In this document: positions 10,951 through 19,700 of the stretch, in pieces | How the letters are laid out: each line of letters opens with the position of its first letter | Numbering within the stretch: the first letter of the stretch is position 1 | DNA from: Streptomonospora nanhaiensis | GTDB lineage: Bacteria; Actinomycetota; Actinomycetes; Streptosporangiales; Streptosporangiaceae | Assembly: GCF_026642255.1 (NCBI RefSeq) | Contig: NZ_CP113264.1 | Location: forward strand, 1,984,001-2,048,000 | Direction of reading: 5' to 3' | DNA: 64,000 nucleotides | Translations under genes and position numbers: made by a program | The notes under the pieces: generated by a model | The model's input: only the letters and a program-made list of their open reading frames with translations | Databases searched by the model: none | What the model was told of the DNA's origin: nothing

Positions 10951-11436
10951 TTGAGGCACGGTGTGCGACTGGCCATCGACCCGGGCAACGCCCGCATCGG
11001 AGTGGCCGCCAGCGACCCCAGTGGTACTCTCGCGAGCCCGGTGGAGACCATCCCGCGCGGCCGGGGCGACAAGCAGCGCATCGCCCTGCTGGTCCTCGAG
11101 CGCGAGGCGCGGGAGGTCGTCGTGGGCTACCCGGCCTCGCTCTCGGGCGAGGAGGGCCCCGCGGCCCGCTCCGCCAGGGAGTTCGCCAACGCACTCGCCG
11201 TACACCTGTACCCCGTCCCCGTCCGCCTGGTCGACGAGCGCCTCACCACGGTGACCGCGCAGAGCCAGTTGCTCTCCGGCGCCTCCTTCGCGAAGAAGGG
11301 GGCCAGAGGCGGTCGGGCCCGCAGGTCGGTCATCGACCAGGCGGCGGCCACCGTCCTGCTCCAGAGCGCCTTGGACCAGGAACGGTCAACAGGCCAGCCC
11401 CCGGGCGAGATCGTCCGCTCCAGCCAGGGAGAATGA
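10951..11436 (+). CDS. ruvX: YqgF/RuvX-family Holliday junction resolvase-like protein
   Basis: A 161-residue RNase H-fold protein. It begins RLAIDPGNARIGVAASDP, which contains the first catalytic Asp, and carries VVGYPASLSG, VDERLTT and the late IDQAAATVLLQ motif with its Asp. In bacteria the family matures 16S rRNA ends or resolves recombination junctions. I chose the TTG at 10951 because GGGGAAGAGG lies 5 bp before it and the resulting N-terminus (LRHGVRLAID) matches family length. The GTG at 10963 is the alternative. Its stop overlaps the mltG start region, so ruvX, mltG and aroE form a tight operon. Confidence 0.92.
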   Translation: MRHGVRLAIDPGNARIGVAASDPSGTLASPVETIPRGRGDKQRIALLVLEREAREVVVGYPASLSGEEGPAARSAREFANALAVHLYPVPVRLVDERLTTVTAQSQLLSGASFAKKGARGGRARRSVIDQAAATVLLQSALDQERSTGQPPGEIVRSSQGE

Positions 11437-14150
11437 TGAACGACAGGGATGACTACCCCGATAATCCCTATCGTGGACGTAACGAACGCGAGCGCGGTTA
11501 CGACTACGACCCGCTCAGCGACCCGCTGCCCGCCCAGCCGCCCTCACGCGGACGGCGGGCGCGTCCTGAGCCCCCGGCACGGGGCGACGCCCCCACCGCT
11601 CCCGACGCCGCCGACCCCGGTGCGGGCACCGGCGGGTTCCGCCGTACCGGGAACTCCACGGGCGAGTTCCGTACGCACGGGTACGCGTCCCGGGCCGACG
11701 GGGAGTACGACCCGCTGAGCCCCGACGCCCCGCCCCCCGGGCGCCGGCGCCGGGCCGAGCCGCCGACCGAGCCCCCGCCGGGACAGCCCCGCCGCACGGG
11801 AGCCGCCGACGCCTTGCGCGGAGGGCGGGCCGCGCGCTCCGGAGCCAACCGGTCGCGGGGCGCCGACGAGCCGGGGACTGGGGACCGCGCACAGCCGCAG
11901 GACCCCTCCCGCGCGCACCGCGGTCCGGCCGCCGACCCGACCCAGGACGCGCTCGCGGCGCTCGCCAACCTGGGCGCGCCCTCGGCGCCCGCCCGTCCCG
12001 CCGACGAGCCCGCGCGGCCCCGGGACCGCGCCGCCGACGAACCCCCGCCCCGGCGCGGGCGCCGGAGCCAGGCCGGGTCCGAACCCGAGCCCCGGCGCCG
12101 TCGTGGCGCTCCCGTGGACGAGGGTTCCGCCGACACCGGTGCGATGCCGGTGGAGGAGGAGCCGGCCGGTCGCAGGGGCCGGCGCAAGCGCGGTCGCCGG
12201 GACGACGAGCCGACCGGCGGGTTCCTGGACGACGCGCCCGAGGACAGCGGGGCCTTCGCCCCGGAGGGCCGGTCGCGTACCGAGGGCCCCGCGGACACCG
12301 GCGCGCTCCCGGCCTCCGAGCCGCCCGCGGGCCGCCGGGGCGGTCGGCGCCGTCGTGGCGCTCCCGTGGACGAGGGTTCCGCCGACACCGGTGCGATGCC
12401 GGTGGAGGAGGAGCCGGCCGGTCGCAGGGGCCGGCGCAAGCGCGGTCGCCGGGACGACGAGCCGACCGGCGGGTTCCTGGACGACGCGCCCGAGGACAGC
12501 GGGGCCTTCGACTCGGGGAGCTTCCCCGGTCTGACCGGTTCCGCCGACACGGGCGCGTTCGCCGCGGTGCCCGGGCCGACCCGCCGCCGCGGCGCCCGCC
12601 GTGCGCGCGCCGAGCGCGACGAGGAGGAGACCCGCGGCGCCGCCCGCGACCCCGAGCCGGAGGAGGCGGCGTCCTCCGGCGCCTTCGACGAGGCGGAGGA
12701 GGCCTCCCGGAGCCGCCGCGGCGGGCGCCGCCGCAGGCGGGGCGCCCCGGTGGAGGAGGCGCCCCCCGAGGCGGACGCCGCCCCCGACGGGGAGGAGGAC
12801 GCCGACCCGGGGACGGACGCACCTGAGGAGGAGCCCGAGTCCGAACCGGCCGGCCGCCGGAGCCGCCGCAGGCGCGGCGGGGACGACGGGGACGGGGAGC
12901 CCGCGGGCCGCCGGAGCCGCCGCAGGCGCGGCGGCCGCCGCGCCGAGGAGCCCGAGGAGGAGGTCGAGGAGTACGAGGAGCCCGCGCTCGCCGACATCGC
13001 CGAGGCCTACGGCGGCGGCCGCAGCAGCCGCAGGAAGGCCAAGGAGCTCAAGCGGGCCCGCGCCAACGCGAACCGCAGGGGCAGGGGCCGCCGCGGCATG
13101 AGCAAGGGTCTGATGATCGTCCTGGTCCTCGTCCTGATCCTGGTGGTCGGGGGCGGCGGCTACGTCGTCATGCGCACCTACGTCTTCCCGGAGGACTTCT
13201 CCGGCGAGGGCAGCGGCGAGGTCGTGTTCGTGATCGAGAACGGGGAGAGCGGTTCCGCCATCGCGGGCAACCTCGCCGACCAGGGCGTCGTCGCCAGTTC
13301 CCGGGCCTTCGTCAACGCCCTGGACGCCGTCCCCGAGGACGAGATCGGCGACGGCCTGGTCCCCGGCACGTACTCCCTGGCCGAGGGGATGAGCGGCGAG
13401 GCGGCCGTGGCCGCACTGCTCGACCCCGAGAGCCGCCTGGGCGGACAGGTCACCATCCGGGAGGGCCTGCGCAACGAGCAGGTGCTCCAGGAACTCTCCG
13501 ACCGGACCGGCGTCCCCCTGGAGGAGCTCCAGGCGGCGCACGAGCAGACCGACGAGCTCGGACTCCCCGACTACGCGACGGAGGGGTCCGCCGGCTACCT
13601 CTTCCCGGCGACCTACCGGTTCGACCCGGGCACCGAGGCCATGTCCATGCTGAAGACCATGGTCACCCACCACCGCAACGTCACCGAGGAGATGGAGCTG
13701 GAGGAGCGGGCCGCGGGCGCCGGCTACGACCCCAACGAGATCATGGCGATGGCGTCCATCATCCAGGCCGAGAGCGGCAAGGCCGAGGACATGCCGATGA
13801 TCTCCCGGGTGATCTACAACCGCCTGGACATCGGCATGAACCTGGGCATGGACAGCACCTGCTTCTACGCCATCGGCGAGTACGGCATCGCGCTGAACAA
13901 CGACCAGCTCGCCCAGTGCGAGGCGGACACCAGCGGGTTCGACACCTACCACAAGAGCGGTCTGCCCCCCGGCCCGTTCGTCGCCCCGGGGGAGGACGCC
14001 ATCGAGGCCGCCCTCGAGCCGGCGGAGGGCGACTGGCTGTACTTCGTCGCCACCGACCCGGAGAACGGGGTCACCGAGTTCGCCTCCACGGAGGCGGAGT
14101 TCAACGAGCTCAAGGCCAGGTTCGAGGAGACCTGGGGAGGCGGCGAGTAG
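11433..14150 (+). CDS. mltG: Endolytic peptidoglycan transglycosylase MltG with long disordered N-terminus
   Basis: A 905-residue protein. The first 550 or so residues are disordered and rich in Arg, Asp, Glu, Pro and Gly, and include an exact internal duplication (see the repeat entries). A transmembrane helix lies near residues 557-580 and is followed by the outside YceG/MltG domain. The catalytic Glu is likely in QAESG near residue 780, followed by RVIYNRLDIGMNLGMDST and the family C-terminal pattern. MltG cleaves nascent glycan strands at the membrane. The N-terminal cytoplasmic region is far longer than in E. coli MltG (340 residues); long tails occur in actinobacteria and may bind divisome or elongasome partners. 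The ATG at 11433 overlaps the ruvX stop; ATG 11436 is an equivalent choice. Confidence 0.95.
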   Translation: MMNDRDDYPDNPYRGRNERERGYDYDPLSDPLPAQPPSRGRRARPEPPARGDAPTAPDAADPGAGTGGFRRTGNSTGEFRTHGYASRADGEYDPLSPDAPPPGRRRRAEPPTEPPPGQPRRTGAADALRGGRAARSGANRSRGADEPGTGDRAQPQDPSRAHRGPAADPTQDALAALANLGAPSAPARPADEPARPRDRAADEPPPRRGRRSQAGSEPEPRRRRGAPVDEGSADTGAMPVEEEPAGRRGRRKRGRRDDEPTGGFLDDAPEDSGAFAPEGRSRTEGPADTGALPASEPPAGRRGGRRRRGAPVDEGSADTGAMPVEEEPAGRRGRRKRGRRDDEPTGGFLDDAPEDSGAFDSGSFPGLTGSADTGAFAAVPGPTRRRGARRARAERDEEETRGAARDPEPEEAASSGAFDEAEEASRSRRGGRRRRRGAPVEEAPPEADAAPDGEEDADPGTDAPEEEPESEPAGRRSRRRRGGDDGDGEPAGRRSRRRRGGRRAEEPEEEVEEYEEPALADIAEAYGGGRSSRRKAKELKRARANANRRGRGRRGMSKGLMIVLVLVLILVVGGGGYVVMRTYVFPEDFSGEGSGEVVFVIENGESGSAIAGNLADQGVVASSRAFVNALDAVPEDEIGDGLVPGTYSLAEGMSGEAAVAALLDPESRLGGQVTIREGLRNEQVLQELSDRTGVPLEELQAAHEQTDELGLPDYATEGSAGYLFPATYRFDPGTEAMSMLKTMVTHHRNVTEEMELEERAAGAGYDPNEIMAMASIIQAESGKAEDMPMISRVIYNRLDIGMNLGMDSTCFYAIGEYGIALNNDQLAQCEADTSGFDTYHKSGLPPGPFVAPGEDAIEAALEPAEGDWLYFVATDPENGVTEFASTEAEFNELKARFEETWGGGE
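12093..12258 (+). repeat. Direct repeat copy 1 inside mltG
   Basis: A 166-bp segment that recurs, identical as far as I can read by eye, at 12345-12510. It encodes part of the disordered region with PVDEGSADTGAMPVEEE and RRKRGRRDDEPTGGF. The copy offset is 252 bp, exactly 84 codons, so the reading frame is kept. Confidence 0.9.
12345..12510 (+). repeat. Direct repeat copy 2 inside mltG
   Basis: Second copy of the 166-bp in-frame repeat starting at 12093. Identity at the DNA level, not only the protein level, points to a recent duplication or gene conversion, or to an assembly artefact. Confidence 0.9.
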
Positions 14151-14971
14151 TGCGCGCCGCAGTCCTCGGATCCCCGGTCGCGCACTCCCTCTCCCCGGTC
14201 CTGCACACCGCCGCCTACGCGGAGATGGGGCTGGAGAGGTGGTCCTACGGCCTGTACGAGTGCGGGGAGGAGGGGCTCGCCCCCTTCCTCTCCGGGCTCG
14301 GCGGCGAGTGGGCGGGGCTGTCGCTGACCATGCCCCTCAAGCGCCGTGCGCTGGACCTGGCCGACACGGTCACCGACCTGGCACGCCAGGTCGGCGGCGC
14401 CAACACCCTGGTCCGCCGGGGCGCGGGCTGGGAGGCTCACAACACCGACGTCGCCGGGATCGCCGCCGCCCTCACCGAGGCCGGCGTCGCGCCGCGGAAC
14501 GCGGTCGTGCTGGGCGCGGGGGCCACGGCGGCGTCCGCCGTCGCCGCGCTCCGCCTGCTGGGGGTGGCCTCGGCGGTCGCCGTCCTGGCCCGCGACACCG
14601 CCCGGACGGGCGAGGTGACCGCGGCGGCCCGGCGGCTCGGCCACCCGGTGGAGGTCGCCCCGCTGTCCGCGATCGACGAGTACCTGGACGCGGACCTGGT
14701 GGTCTCCTCCCTGCCCTCCGGGGCCGCGGACCGGTACGCCGAGCGCCTCGCCCGATCGCGGGCCGACCTGTTCGACGTCGTGTACGCTCCCTGGCCCACC
14801 GGCGCCGCCGAGGCGGTCGCCTCGCGCGGCGGGCGGACCGTGGGCGGCTTCCCGATGCTGCTGCACCAGGCCGTCGCCCAGGTCCGGCTGATGACCGGGA
14901 CCGCGGACGTCCCGGTGGAGGCCATGCGCGCAGCGGGCGAGGCCGAACTGGCCCGCAGGAAGGCGTCCTGA
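14150..14971 (+). CDS. aroE: Shikimate dehydrogenase
   Basis: A 273-residue NADP-dependent enzyme that reduces 3-dehydroshikimate in aromatic amino acid synthesis. The substrate-binding SHSLSP motif is present as AHSLSPVLH near residue 11, the catalytic Lys in LTMPLKRRAL, and the Rossmann glycine loop as VLGAGATAASAV. GGFPMLLHQA near the C-terminus is the family GxxMLxxQ motif. The GTG start overlaps the mltG TAG stop by one base, so translation is coupled. The next shikimate genes (aroC, aroK, aroB) that follow in Streptomyces are absent here; infC comes next. Confidence 0.95.
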   Translation: MRAAVLGSPVAHSLSPVLHTAAYAEMGLERWSYGLYECGEEGLAPFLSGLGGEWAGLSLTMPLKRRALDLADTVTDLARQVGGANTLVRRGAGWEAHNTDVAGIAAALTEAGVAPRNAVVLGAGATAASAVAALRLLGVASAVAVLARDTARTGEVTAAARRLGHPVEVAPLSAIDEYLDADLVVSSLPSGAADRYAERLARSRADLFDVVYAPWPTGAAEAVASRGGRTVGGFPMLLHQAVAQVRLMTGTADVPVEAMRAAGEAELARRKAS

Positions 14972-15376
14972 GGGCGTCCGGCCGGGAGATCGCGCACACG
15001 GGACGACAGGCTTCCGTCTGCTGCTATATTGGGAACGTAATCGACTTGGTCCGGTGTGTCTCACACCGGAGCCGCAAGCGGAGATGATCCTCCCACCTGC
15101 CGGGTACGGCTCGCGCAGGTTCCGGTTCTGGCGATGGAGAGCTCGCGCTCTTTTCGTCGGACGCCCTTGTCCGGGGCGTTCGGCGCGCGCGGTGCCCCTC
15201 GCCGGGAATATCCGATCGGATCACCCCGCTTGCACACGCTGGCGGGGTTTTCGCTTTACGGGGACCCCGACGCTATCGGGTGGCCCGACGGACTCGGGCG
15301 GCCCGGTCGAACAGATCGTCCGCCGCCTGGCGGACGGTCGGTCCCAGGTAATCCGAGAAAGCTAGGGAGGGGTCTC
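14972..15376 (+). promoter_or_regulatory. infC leader region with hairpins and internal terminator
   Basis: 405 bp between aroE and infC. TATATT at 15025-15030 is the best -10 candidate, though no good -35 is seen. A perfect 8-bp stem CCGGTGTG/CACACCGG (loop TCT) lies at 15051-15069. TCCGATCGGA (15211-15220) is a 10-bp palindrome directly before a terminator-like hairpin at 15223-15250. The arrangement of promoter, stem, terminator and then 125 nt to the start suggests transcription attenuation of the infC-rpmI-rplT operon. Confidence 0.6.
15223..15257 (+). terminator. Intrinsic terminator inside the infC leader
   Basis: ACCCCGC (15223-15229) pairs with GCGGGGT (15242-15248) around a 12-nt loop, followed by TTTCGCTTT. 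This is the most classical rho-independent hairpin in the window outside the rRNA operon, and it lies upstream of a gene rather than after one. Confidence 0.7.
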
Positions 15377-15961
15377 ATCAGCGCCGAGCCCCGTATCAAT
15401 GACCGCATCCGGGTGCCCGAGGTCCGTCTCGTCGGACCCAACGGTGAGCAGGTCGGAATCGTCTCCGTGCAGGACGCCCTGCGTCTGGCCCAGGAGTCCG
15501 ACCTCGACCTGGTCGAGGTCGCGCCGACCGCGCGCCCGCCGGTCGCCAAGCTGATGGACTACGGCAAGTTCAAGTACGAGTCCGCGGTCAAGGCCCGCGA
15601 ATCGCGCAAGAACCAGTCGAACACGATCATCAAGGAGATCAAGCTCCGCCCGAAGATCGATCCGCACGACTACGAGACCAAGAAGGGTCACGTCGTCCGG
15701 TTCCTCAAGAGCGGGGACAAGGTCAAGGTGACGATCATGTTCCGCGGCCGCGAGCAGTCCCGCCCCGAGCTGGGCCGCCGACTGCTGGCGAGGCTGGCCG
15801 AGGACGTTCAGGACCTCGGCACCGTGGAGTCGCAGCCCAAGCAGGACGGCCGCAACATGGTCATGGTGATCGGTCCGCACAAGCGGCGGTCCGAGCACAA
15901 GGCCGAGGCCCGTGCGGCGGCGGGGGACAAGACCCGCCGCGAGCAGGACGAAGCCGTCTAG
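15377..15961 (+). CDS. infC: Translation initiation factor IF-3 with ATC start codon
   Basis: A 194-residue initiation factor that binds the 30S subunit and rejects wrong initiator codons. The N-domain pattern ([21 protein letters not shown]), linker and C-domain ([30 protein letters not shown]) are complete. No ATG, GTG or TTG fits the N-terminus: GGGAGGGG at 15365-15372 is correctly spaced to ATC at 15377, which begins ISAEPRIN, the normal actinobacterial IF3 N-terminus. infC genes characteristically use AUU or AUC, allowing IF3 to repress its own translation; that logic is known from E. coli and inferred here. rpmI and rplT follow in the same direction. Confidence 0.95.
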   Translation: MSAEPRINDRIRVPEVRLVGPNGEQVGIVSVQDALRLAQESDLDLVEVAPTARPPVAKLMDYGKFKYESAVKARESRKNQSNTIIKEIKLRPKIDPHDYETKKGHVVRFLKSGDKVKVTIMFRGREQSRPELGRRLLARLAEDVQDLGTVESQPKQDGRNMVMVIGPHKRRSEHKAEARAAAGDKTRREQDEAV

Positions 15962-16144
15962 CGGCGGACGTAGTCCCCCACCGCCCGGACGCCGGGAAGG
16001 CACCGGGTGGTGGGGTGGGCTGTGCGGACACGGCCAGGATGCGTCGGAGTACCGGCGCGCAGGGGTCCCCGCTGTAGCAGCGGAAGAACCGTGCCGTCCG
16101 CCTCGCGCGGGTGGCACGCCGACGGAGTAGGAGACACGGCGAAC

Positions 16145-16339
16145 ATGCCGAAGAACAAGACCCACAGTGGGGCCAAGGACCGCTTCAAGGTCACCGGCTC
16201 CGGCAAGATCATGCGCCGCCGTGCCAACAAGAACCACATCCTTGAGCACAAGACCTCCAAGCGCAAGCGCAAGCTGGGCAACGAGGCCGTGCTTTCTCCC
16301 GCGGACACCAAGAGCATCAAGAAGCTTCTCGGCAAGTAG
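16145..16339 (+). CDS. rpmI: 50S ribosomal protein L35
   Basis: A 64-residue basic protein ([20 protein letters not shown] start), full length for bL35. It is a 50S subunit component in the conserved infC-rpmI-rplT operon. ATG start preceded by AGTAGGAGAC. The 183-bp spacer after infC contains no further gene. Confidence 0.97.
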   Translation: MPKNKTHSGAKDRFKVTGSGKIMRRRANKNHILEHKTSKRKRKLGNEAVLSPADTKSIKKLLGK

Positions 16340-16507
16340 GACCGAGGACCTTCCCCTCCCTCCCGGAAGCGCCGACGTGCGGGGTCCAGCCGGCACGGTG
16401 ACGGCCCCCGGGAGGGGACAACCCGAAGCGAACACGGCCGCCGGGCTTCTCAGAGCCGGGCCGTTCGGCGCGCCGCGCGCGCCGGAAGACACAACGAGGG
16501 AGTCACA

Positions 16508-16879
16508 GTGGCACGCGTGAAGCGGGCTCTCAACGCCAAGAAGAAGCGCAAGGTCGTTCTCGACCGGGCGAGCGGCTACCGCGGGCAGCGTTCGCGCCTG
16601 TACCGCAAGGCCAAGGAGCAGATGCTCCACTCGATGACCTACTCCTACCGGGACCGCAAGGACCGGAAGGGGCAGTTCCGTCGCCTGTGGATCCAGCGCA
16701 TCAACGCTGCCTCCCGCGCCAACGGCCTCACCTACAACCGCTTCATGCAGGGCCTGAAGCTGGCCGGCATCGAGGTCGACCGTCGCATGCTGGCCGAGCT
16801 GGCCGTCAACGACGAGGCCGCGTTCGCGACCCTGGTGGAGTCGGCCAAGAAGGCCCTCCCCACCGAGGCCGCCGCGTAA
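16508..16879 (+). CDS. rplT: 50S ribosomal protein L20
   Basis: A 123-residue protein with a GTG start and the typical N-terminus [18 protein letters not shown]. bL20 is an early 50S assembly protein; in several bacteria it represses its own operon by binding a leader RNA. Whether it does so here is unknown, but the leader before infC would be the place to look. AGGGAGTCACA supplies the ribosome binding site. Confidence 0.98.
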   Translation: MARVKRALNAKKKRKVVLDRASGYRGQRSRLYRKAKEQMLHSMTYSYRDRKDRKGQFRRLWIQRINAASRANGLTYNRFMQGLKLAGIEVDRRMLAELAVNDEAAFATLVESAKKALPTEAAA

Positions 16880-16907
16880 CCGGTCCAGGACTGAGCAGCG
16901 AGTAGCG

Positions 16908-17750
16908 ATGGCGAGCCACGAGTTCACGAGTATCCGGTCACCCAGGATCAAGGGGGTTCGGCGGCTCGCCAAACGCACCTTCCGCCAACGTGAGCGGCGC
17001 TTCCTCGCGGAGGGGCCGCAGGCCGTGCGGGAGGCGCTCGCCGCAGCGGACGGCGGGCGGTCCCCCCGGGGCGGGACCGCCCCCGGTGTGGTGGAGGTCT
17101 ACGCCACGGCGGAGGCCATGCAGCGCCACATCGATCTGGTGGACGCCGCCCGGGAGGCGGGCGTCCCCACCCACAGGGTCAGCCTGGACGTGATGTCGGA
17201 GCTGGCCCAGACGGTGACCCCGCAGGGGATCATCGCGATCTGCGAGTTCGTCGACGTCCCCCTGAGCGAGATCGGCGACGTCCGGCTCGCGGTCGTCCTC
17301 TCCCACGTCAGGGACCCCGGGAACGCGGGCACGGTGCTGCGCACCGCCGACGCGGCCGGGGCCGACGTCGTCATCTTCACCGACGCCTCCGTCGACCCCT
17401 ACAACGGCAAGTGCGTGAGGGCCTCCGCCGGGAGCCTGTTCCACCTGCCCGTGGTCGTGGGCGTGCCGGTGGCGAGCGCCGTGGACTTCCTCCACGGCAG
17501 GGGCGCCAGGGTGTGGGCCGCCGACGGCGGCGGAACGAGGGACCTCCACGGTGTCGCCGACGGCGGTGACCTGGACGGTCCGGTCGGATGGGTGTTCGGC
17601 AACGAGGCCTGGGGCCTGCCGGAGGACATCGTCGCCCTGACGGACGGAGCGGTGAGCGTTCCGATCTACGGCGGGGCCGAAAGCCTGAATCTGGCCACGG
17701 CCGCCGCGGTGTGCCTCTACACCACCGCACGGCAGCAGAGACGTTCCTGA
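16908..17750 (+). CDS. TrmH/SpoU family RNA 2'-O-methyltransferase
   Basis: A 280-residue SPOUT methyltransferase. The N-terminal substrate-binding domain (residues 1-105) is followed by the knotted SPOUT domain with its three motifs: LSHVRDPGNAGTVLRTADAAG, GWVFGNEAWGLP and SVPIYGGAESLNLATAAAV. It methylates a ribose in rRNA or tRNA; the exact site cannot be told. It lies 28 bp behind rplT in the same order as in Streptomyces, where a SpoU homologue sits between rplT and a histidine kinase before pheS. Confidence 0.93.
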   Translation: MASHEFTSIRSPRIKGVRRLAKRTFRQRERRFLAEGPQAVREALAAADGGRSPRGGTAPGVVEVYATAEAMQRHIDLVDAAREAGVPTHRVSLDVMSELAQTVTPQGIIAICEFVDVPLSEIGDVRLAVVLSHVRDPGNAGTVLRTADAAGADVVIFTDASVDPYNGKCVRASAGSLFHLPVVVGVPVASAVDFLHGRGARVWAADGGGTRDLHGVADGGDLDGPVGWVFGNEAWGLPEDIVALTDGAVSVPIYGGAESLNLATAAAVCLYTTARQQRRS

Positions 17751-18283
17751 CCCCGGCCCGGGGCCATCGGATCATGCCAGCTCATACACCGGTTCATCAC
17801 TCCGGGTAATCGACCCCGGGGGTGCCGAAGACGGGTGTTCCACCCCATCCGCTCCCTGTGAGCGAGCGGTCACGGTCTGCCCCTTCCACCCGAAATGCAC
17901 GTGCACGGGGCCCGAGTGCAGATAGGGTCTGACCAGGATCACGGAGGTTCGTGCGCGTCGTGCGCGGACCCGGGCCGCCCTGTCCGCGCCGCGGGCGGGG
18001 CGCCGTGCGGCACGCCGTCACCGGGCAGGGTTGACGACACCGCGTGAGCAGACCTCGCACGGGAGGGCCGACGATGCCTGTTCCCGGGCGGCGGTGCTCG
18101 CGGAGGGTGCTTGTACGCTCGTCCCCCGTCGTACGCCCCGACCCGGGCCGCAAGGCGTACCGGGTGGAAGTGCAGGGTAGACAACCTGCGGTGGTGTCCG
18201 CGGCGTTTCGCGGACACGGCCGGTCAGCGGTCCTCGGCCCAGGAGCCTGTGGTCGTGGACCTTCAAGGGGAGCGGGGAGAGGC
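17751..18283. other. 533-bp intergenic and leader region before the histidine kinase
   Basis: No gene recognised. TGCACGTGCA (17896-17905) is a perfect 10-bp palindrome. A strong hairpin lies at 18194-18217. An open frame continues upstream of the kinase GTG, but its sequence is Arg/Gly-rich without domain features, so I treat this as leader. Confidence 0.45.
18194..18217 (+). repeat. Strong hairpin in the histidine kinase leader
   Basis: GTGTCCGCG (18194-18202) pairs perfectly with CGCGGACAC (18209-18217) over a 6-nt loop GCGTTT. No T-run follows, so it is more likely an RNA structural element than a terminator. It ends 66 bp before the proposed GTG start. Confidence 0.55.
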
Positions 18284-19522
18284 GTGGGCAGCGGCCGGAA
18301 GGCGGATCACCCGGCGGAGGACTCGGGCGGCGGAGCCGCCCACCCGTCGGACGACCCCGGGCAGGGAGCCGACCCCGCCTCCGCCGAGGCGGCCGCGGCA
18401 CGCGGAGCCTCCCCCCGGACCGGCCCCGCACCGTGGAACGAACCCCCCTCCGTCGCCCTCATGGACGTCGCCGGGGCCTCCGCGGGCCTCGCCGGAGCCC
18501 CCCTGCACGCCGACGACCTGCCCGACGGGGTCGTCGTCGCCGACGCCGCCGGCCGCGTCGTCCTCTTCAACACCCAGGCCGCGCAGCTCACCGGCGTCCC
18601 CACCGACGCGGCGCTGGGCCGCGACTACCGCGCGGTCCTGCCCCTGGTCGGCCACGACGGCCAGGACTGGTGGGAGGCCAGCGACCCCTACGGCGGCGCC
18701 CGCGACCGCGTCCGCCAGCCCGAACGGGCCCTCTTCCTGCCGGACGAGCGCGAGATACTGGTCGCCGCGCGCTACGTCCGGGCGCGGCCCGGCGGAGAGC
18801 TCGTCCGCCTGGTCCTGACCCTCCGCGACGCCTCCACCCGGGCCGAGCGCAGCCGCGCGGACCTGGTGTCGGAGGTCGCCCACGAACTGCGCTCCCCCCT
18901 GACCAGCGTCAAGGGCTTCACCTCCACCCTGCTCACCAAGTGGGAGAGGCTCACCGACAAACAGAAGCTGTTCATGCTGGAGACGGTCAACGCCGACGCC
19001 GACCGCGTCACCCGCCTCATCCACGACCTCCTCGACGTGTCCCGCATCGAGTCGGGGCGCCTGGAGATCCGCCGCCAGGTCGTCGACCTCCCCGGCGCCG
19101 TGCGCCGGGTCGTCGCCGGATACGTCGCGGCGGGCGAGTCGGAGGAGCGCTTCCGGGTCGAGGCCCGCGGAGAGCTCCCGCAGATGTGGATCGACTCCGA
19201 CAAACTCCACCAGATACTGTCCAACCTCGTCGAAAACGGGGTGCGGCACGGCGCTGGTACTGTCAGTATCGTGATCGAGCCGTGCGAGGGAGGAACAGCG
19301 GTGTCGGTGCGCGACGAAGGCCAGGGCATAGCGCCCGAGACCATTCCGCGCGTCTTCCGCCAGTTCTGGCGCAGCAAGCGCCGGAGCGGGACCGGCCTCG
19401 GCCTGTTCATCGTCAAGGGCCTCGTCGAGGCCCACGGCGGCACGATCACCGTCGGACGCGCCCCCAGCGGCGGCGCGGAGTTCCGATTTACCATGCCCGC
19501 CGGGACGCCCGAGTTCGTCTGA
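18284..19522 (+). CDS. PAS-domain sensor histidine kinase
   Basis: A 412-residue kinase with an Ala/Pro-rich start, a PAS domain (about residues 80-185, DGVVVADAAGRVVLFNTQA), a HisKA dimerisation domain with H-box SEVAHELRSPLTSVKGF (near residue 205) and a HATPase_c domain with N-box SNLVENGVRHG, G1 DEGQGI and G2 GTGLGLFIVKG. No transmembrane helix is seen, so it is probably cytoplasmic. I chose GTG 18284 because GGGGAG precedes it and upstream residues look non-coding. No response regulator is adjacent (orphan). The position before pheS matches the Streptomyces homologue. Confidence 0.9.
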   Translation: MGSGRKADHPAEDSGGGAAHPSDDPGQGADPASAEAAAARGASPRTGPAPWNEPPSVALMDVAGASAGLAGAPLHADDLPDGVVVADAAGRVVLFNTQAAQLTGVPTDAALGRDYRAVLPLVGHDGQDWWEASDPYGGARDRVRQPERALFLPDEREILVAARYVRARPGGELVRLVLTLRDASTRAERSRADLVSEVAHELRSPLTSVKGFTSTLLTKWERLTDKQKLFMLETVNADADRVTRLIHDLLDVSRIESGRLEIRRQVVDLPGAVRRVVAGYVAAGESEERFRVEARGELPQMWIDSDKLHQILSNLVENGVRHGAGTVSIVIEPCEGGTAVSVRDEGQGIAPETIPRVFRQFWRSKRRSGTGLGLFIVKGLVEAHGGTITVGRAPSGGAEFRFTMPAGTPEFV

Positions 19523-19700
19523 GCCCTCAGACCTCCAGCGCCCCCGGTGGGCTCCACGGCGTGTCCCGGACCCGGCAACAGGTCCTTACCCGGGCATGCT
19601 CGACATCCGCCTGTGCTCTTCTGTCGGCTTCGTCCGCCCCGTCGCGGACCGTGACTGCCGCCCGACCCCTTGGCGGGGAACGGCGGCGAGGCAACCAACC

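Noticed and set aside
18044..18283. N-terminal extension of the PAS kinase to 18044
   Set aside because: The added 80 residues lack domain character and include a strong hairpin sequence; GTG 18284 has a better ribosome binding site.
19596..19700. A leader peptide before pheS
   Set aside because: The frame starting at 19596 has only one Phe (no Phe run) and fuses directly to PheS, so it does not look like an attenuation peptide.
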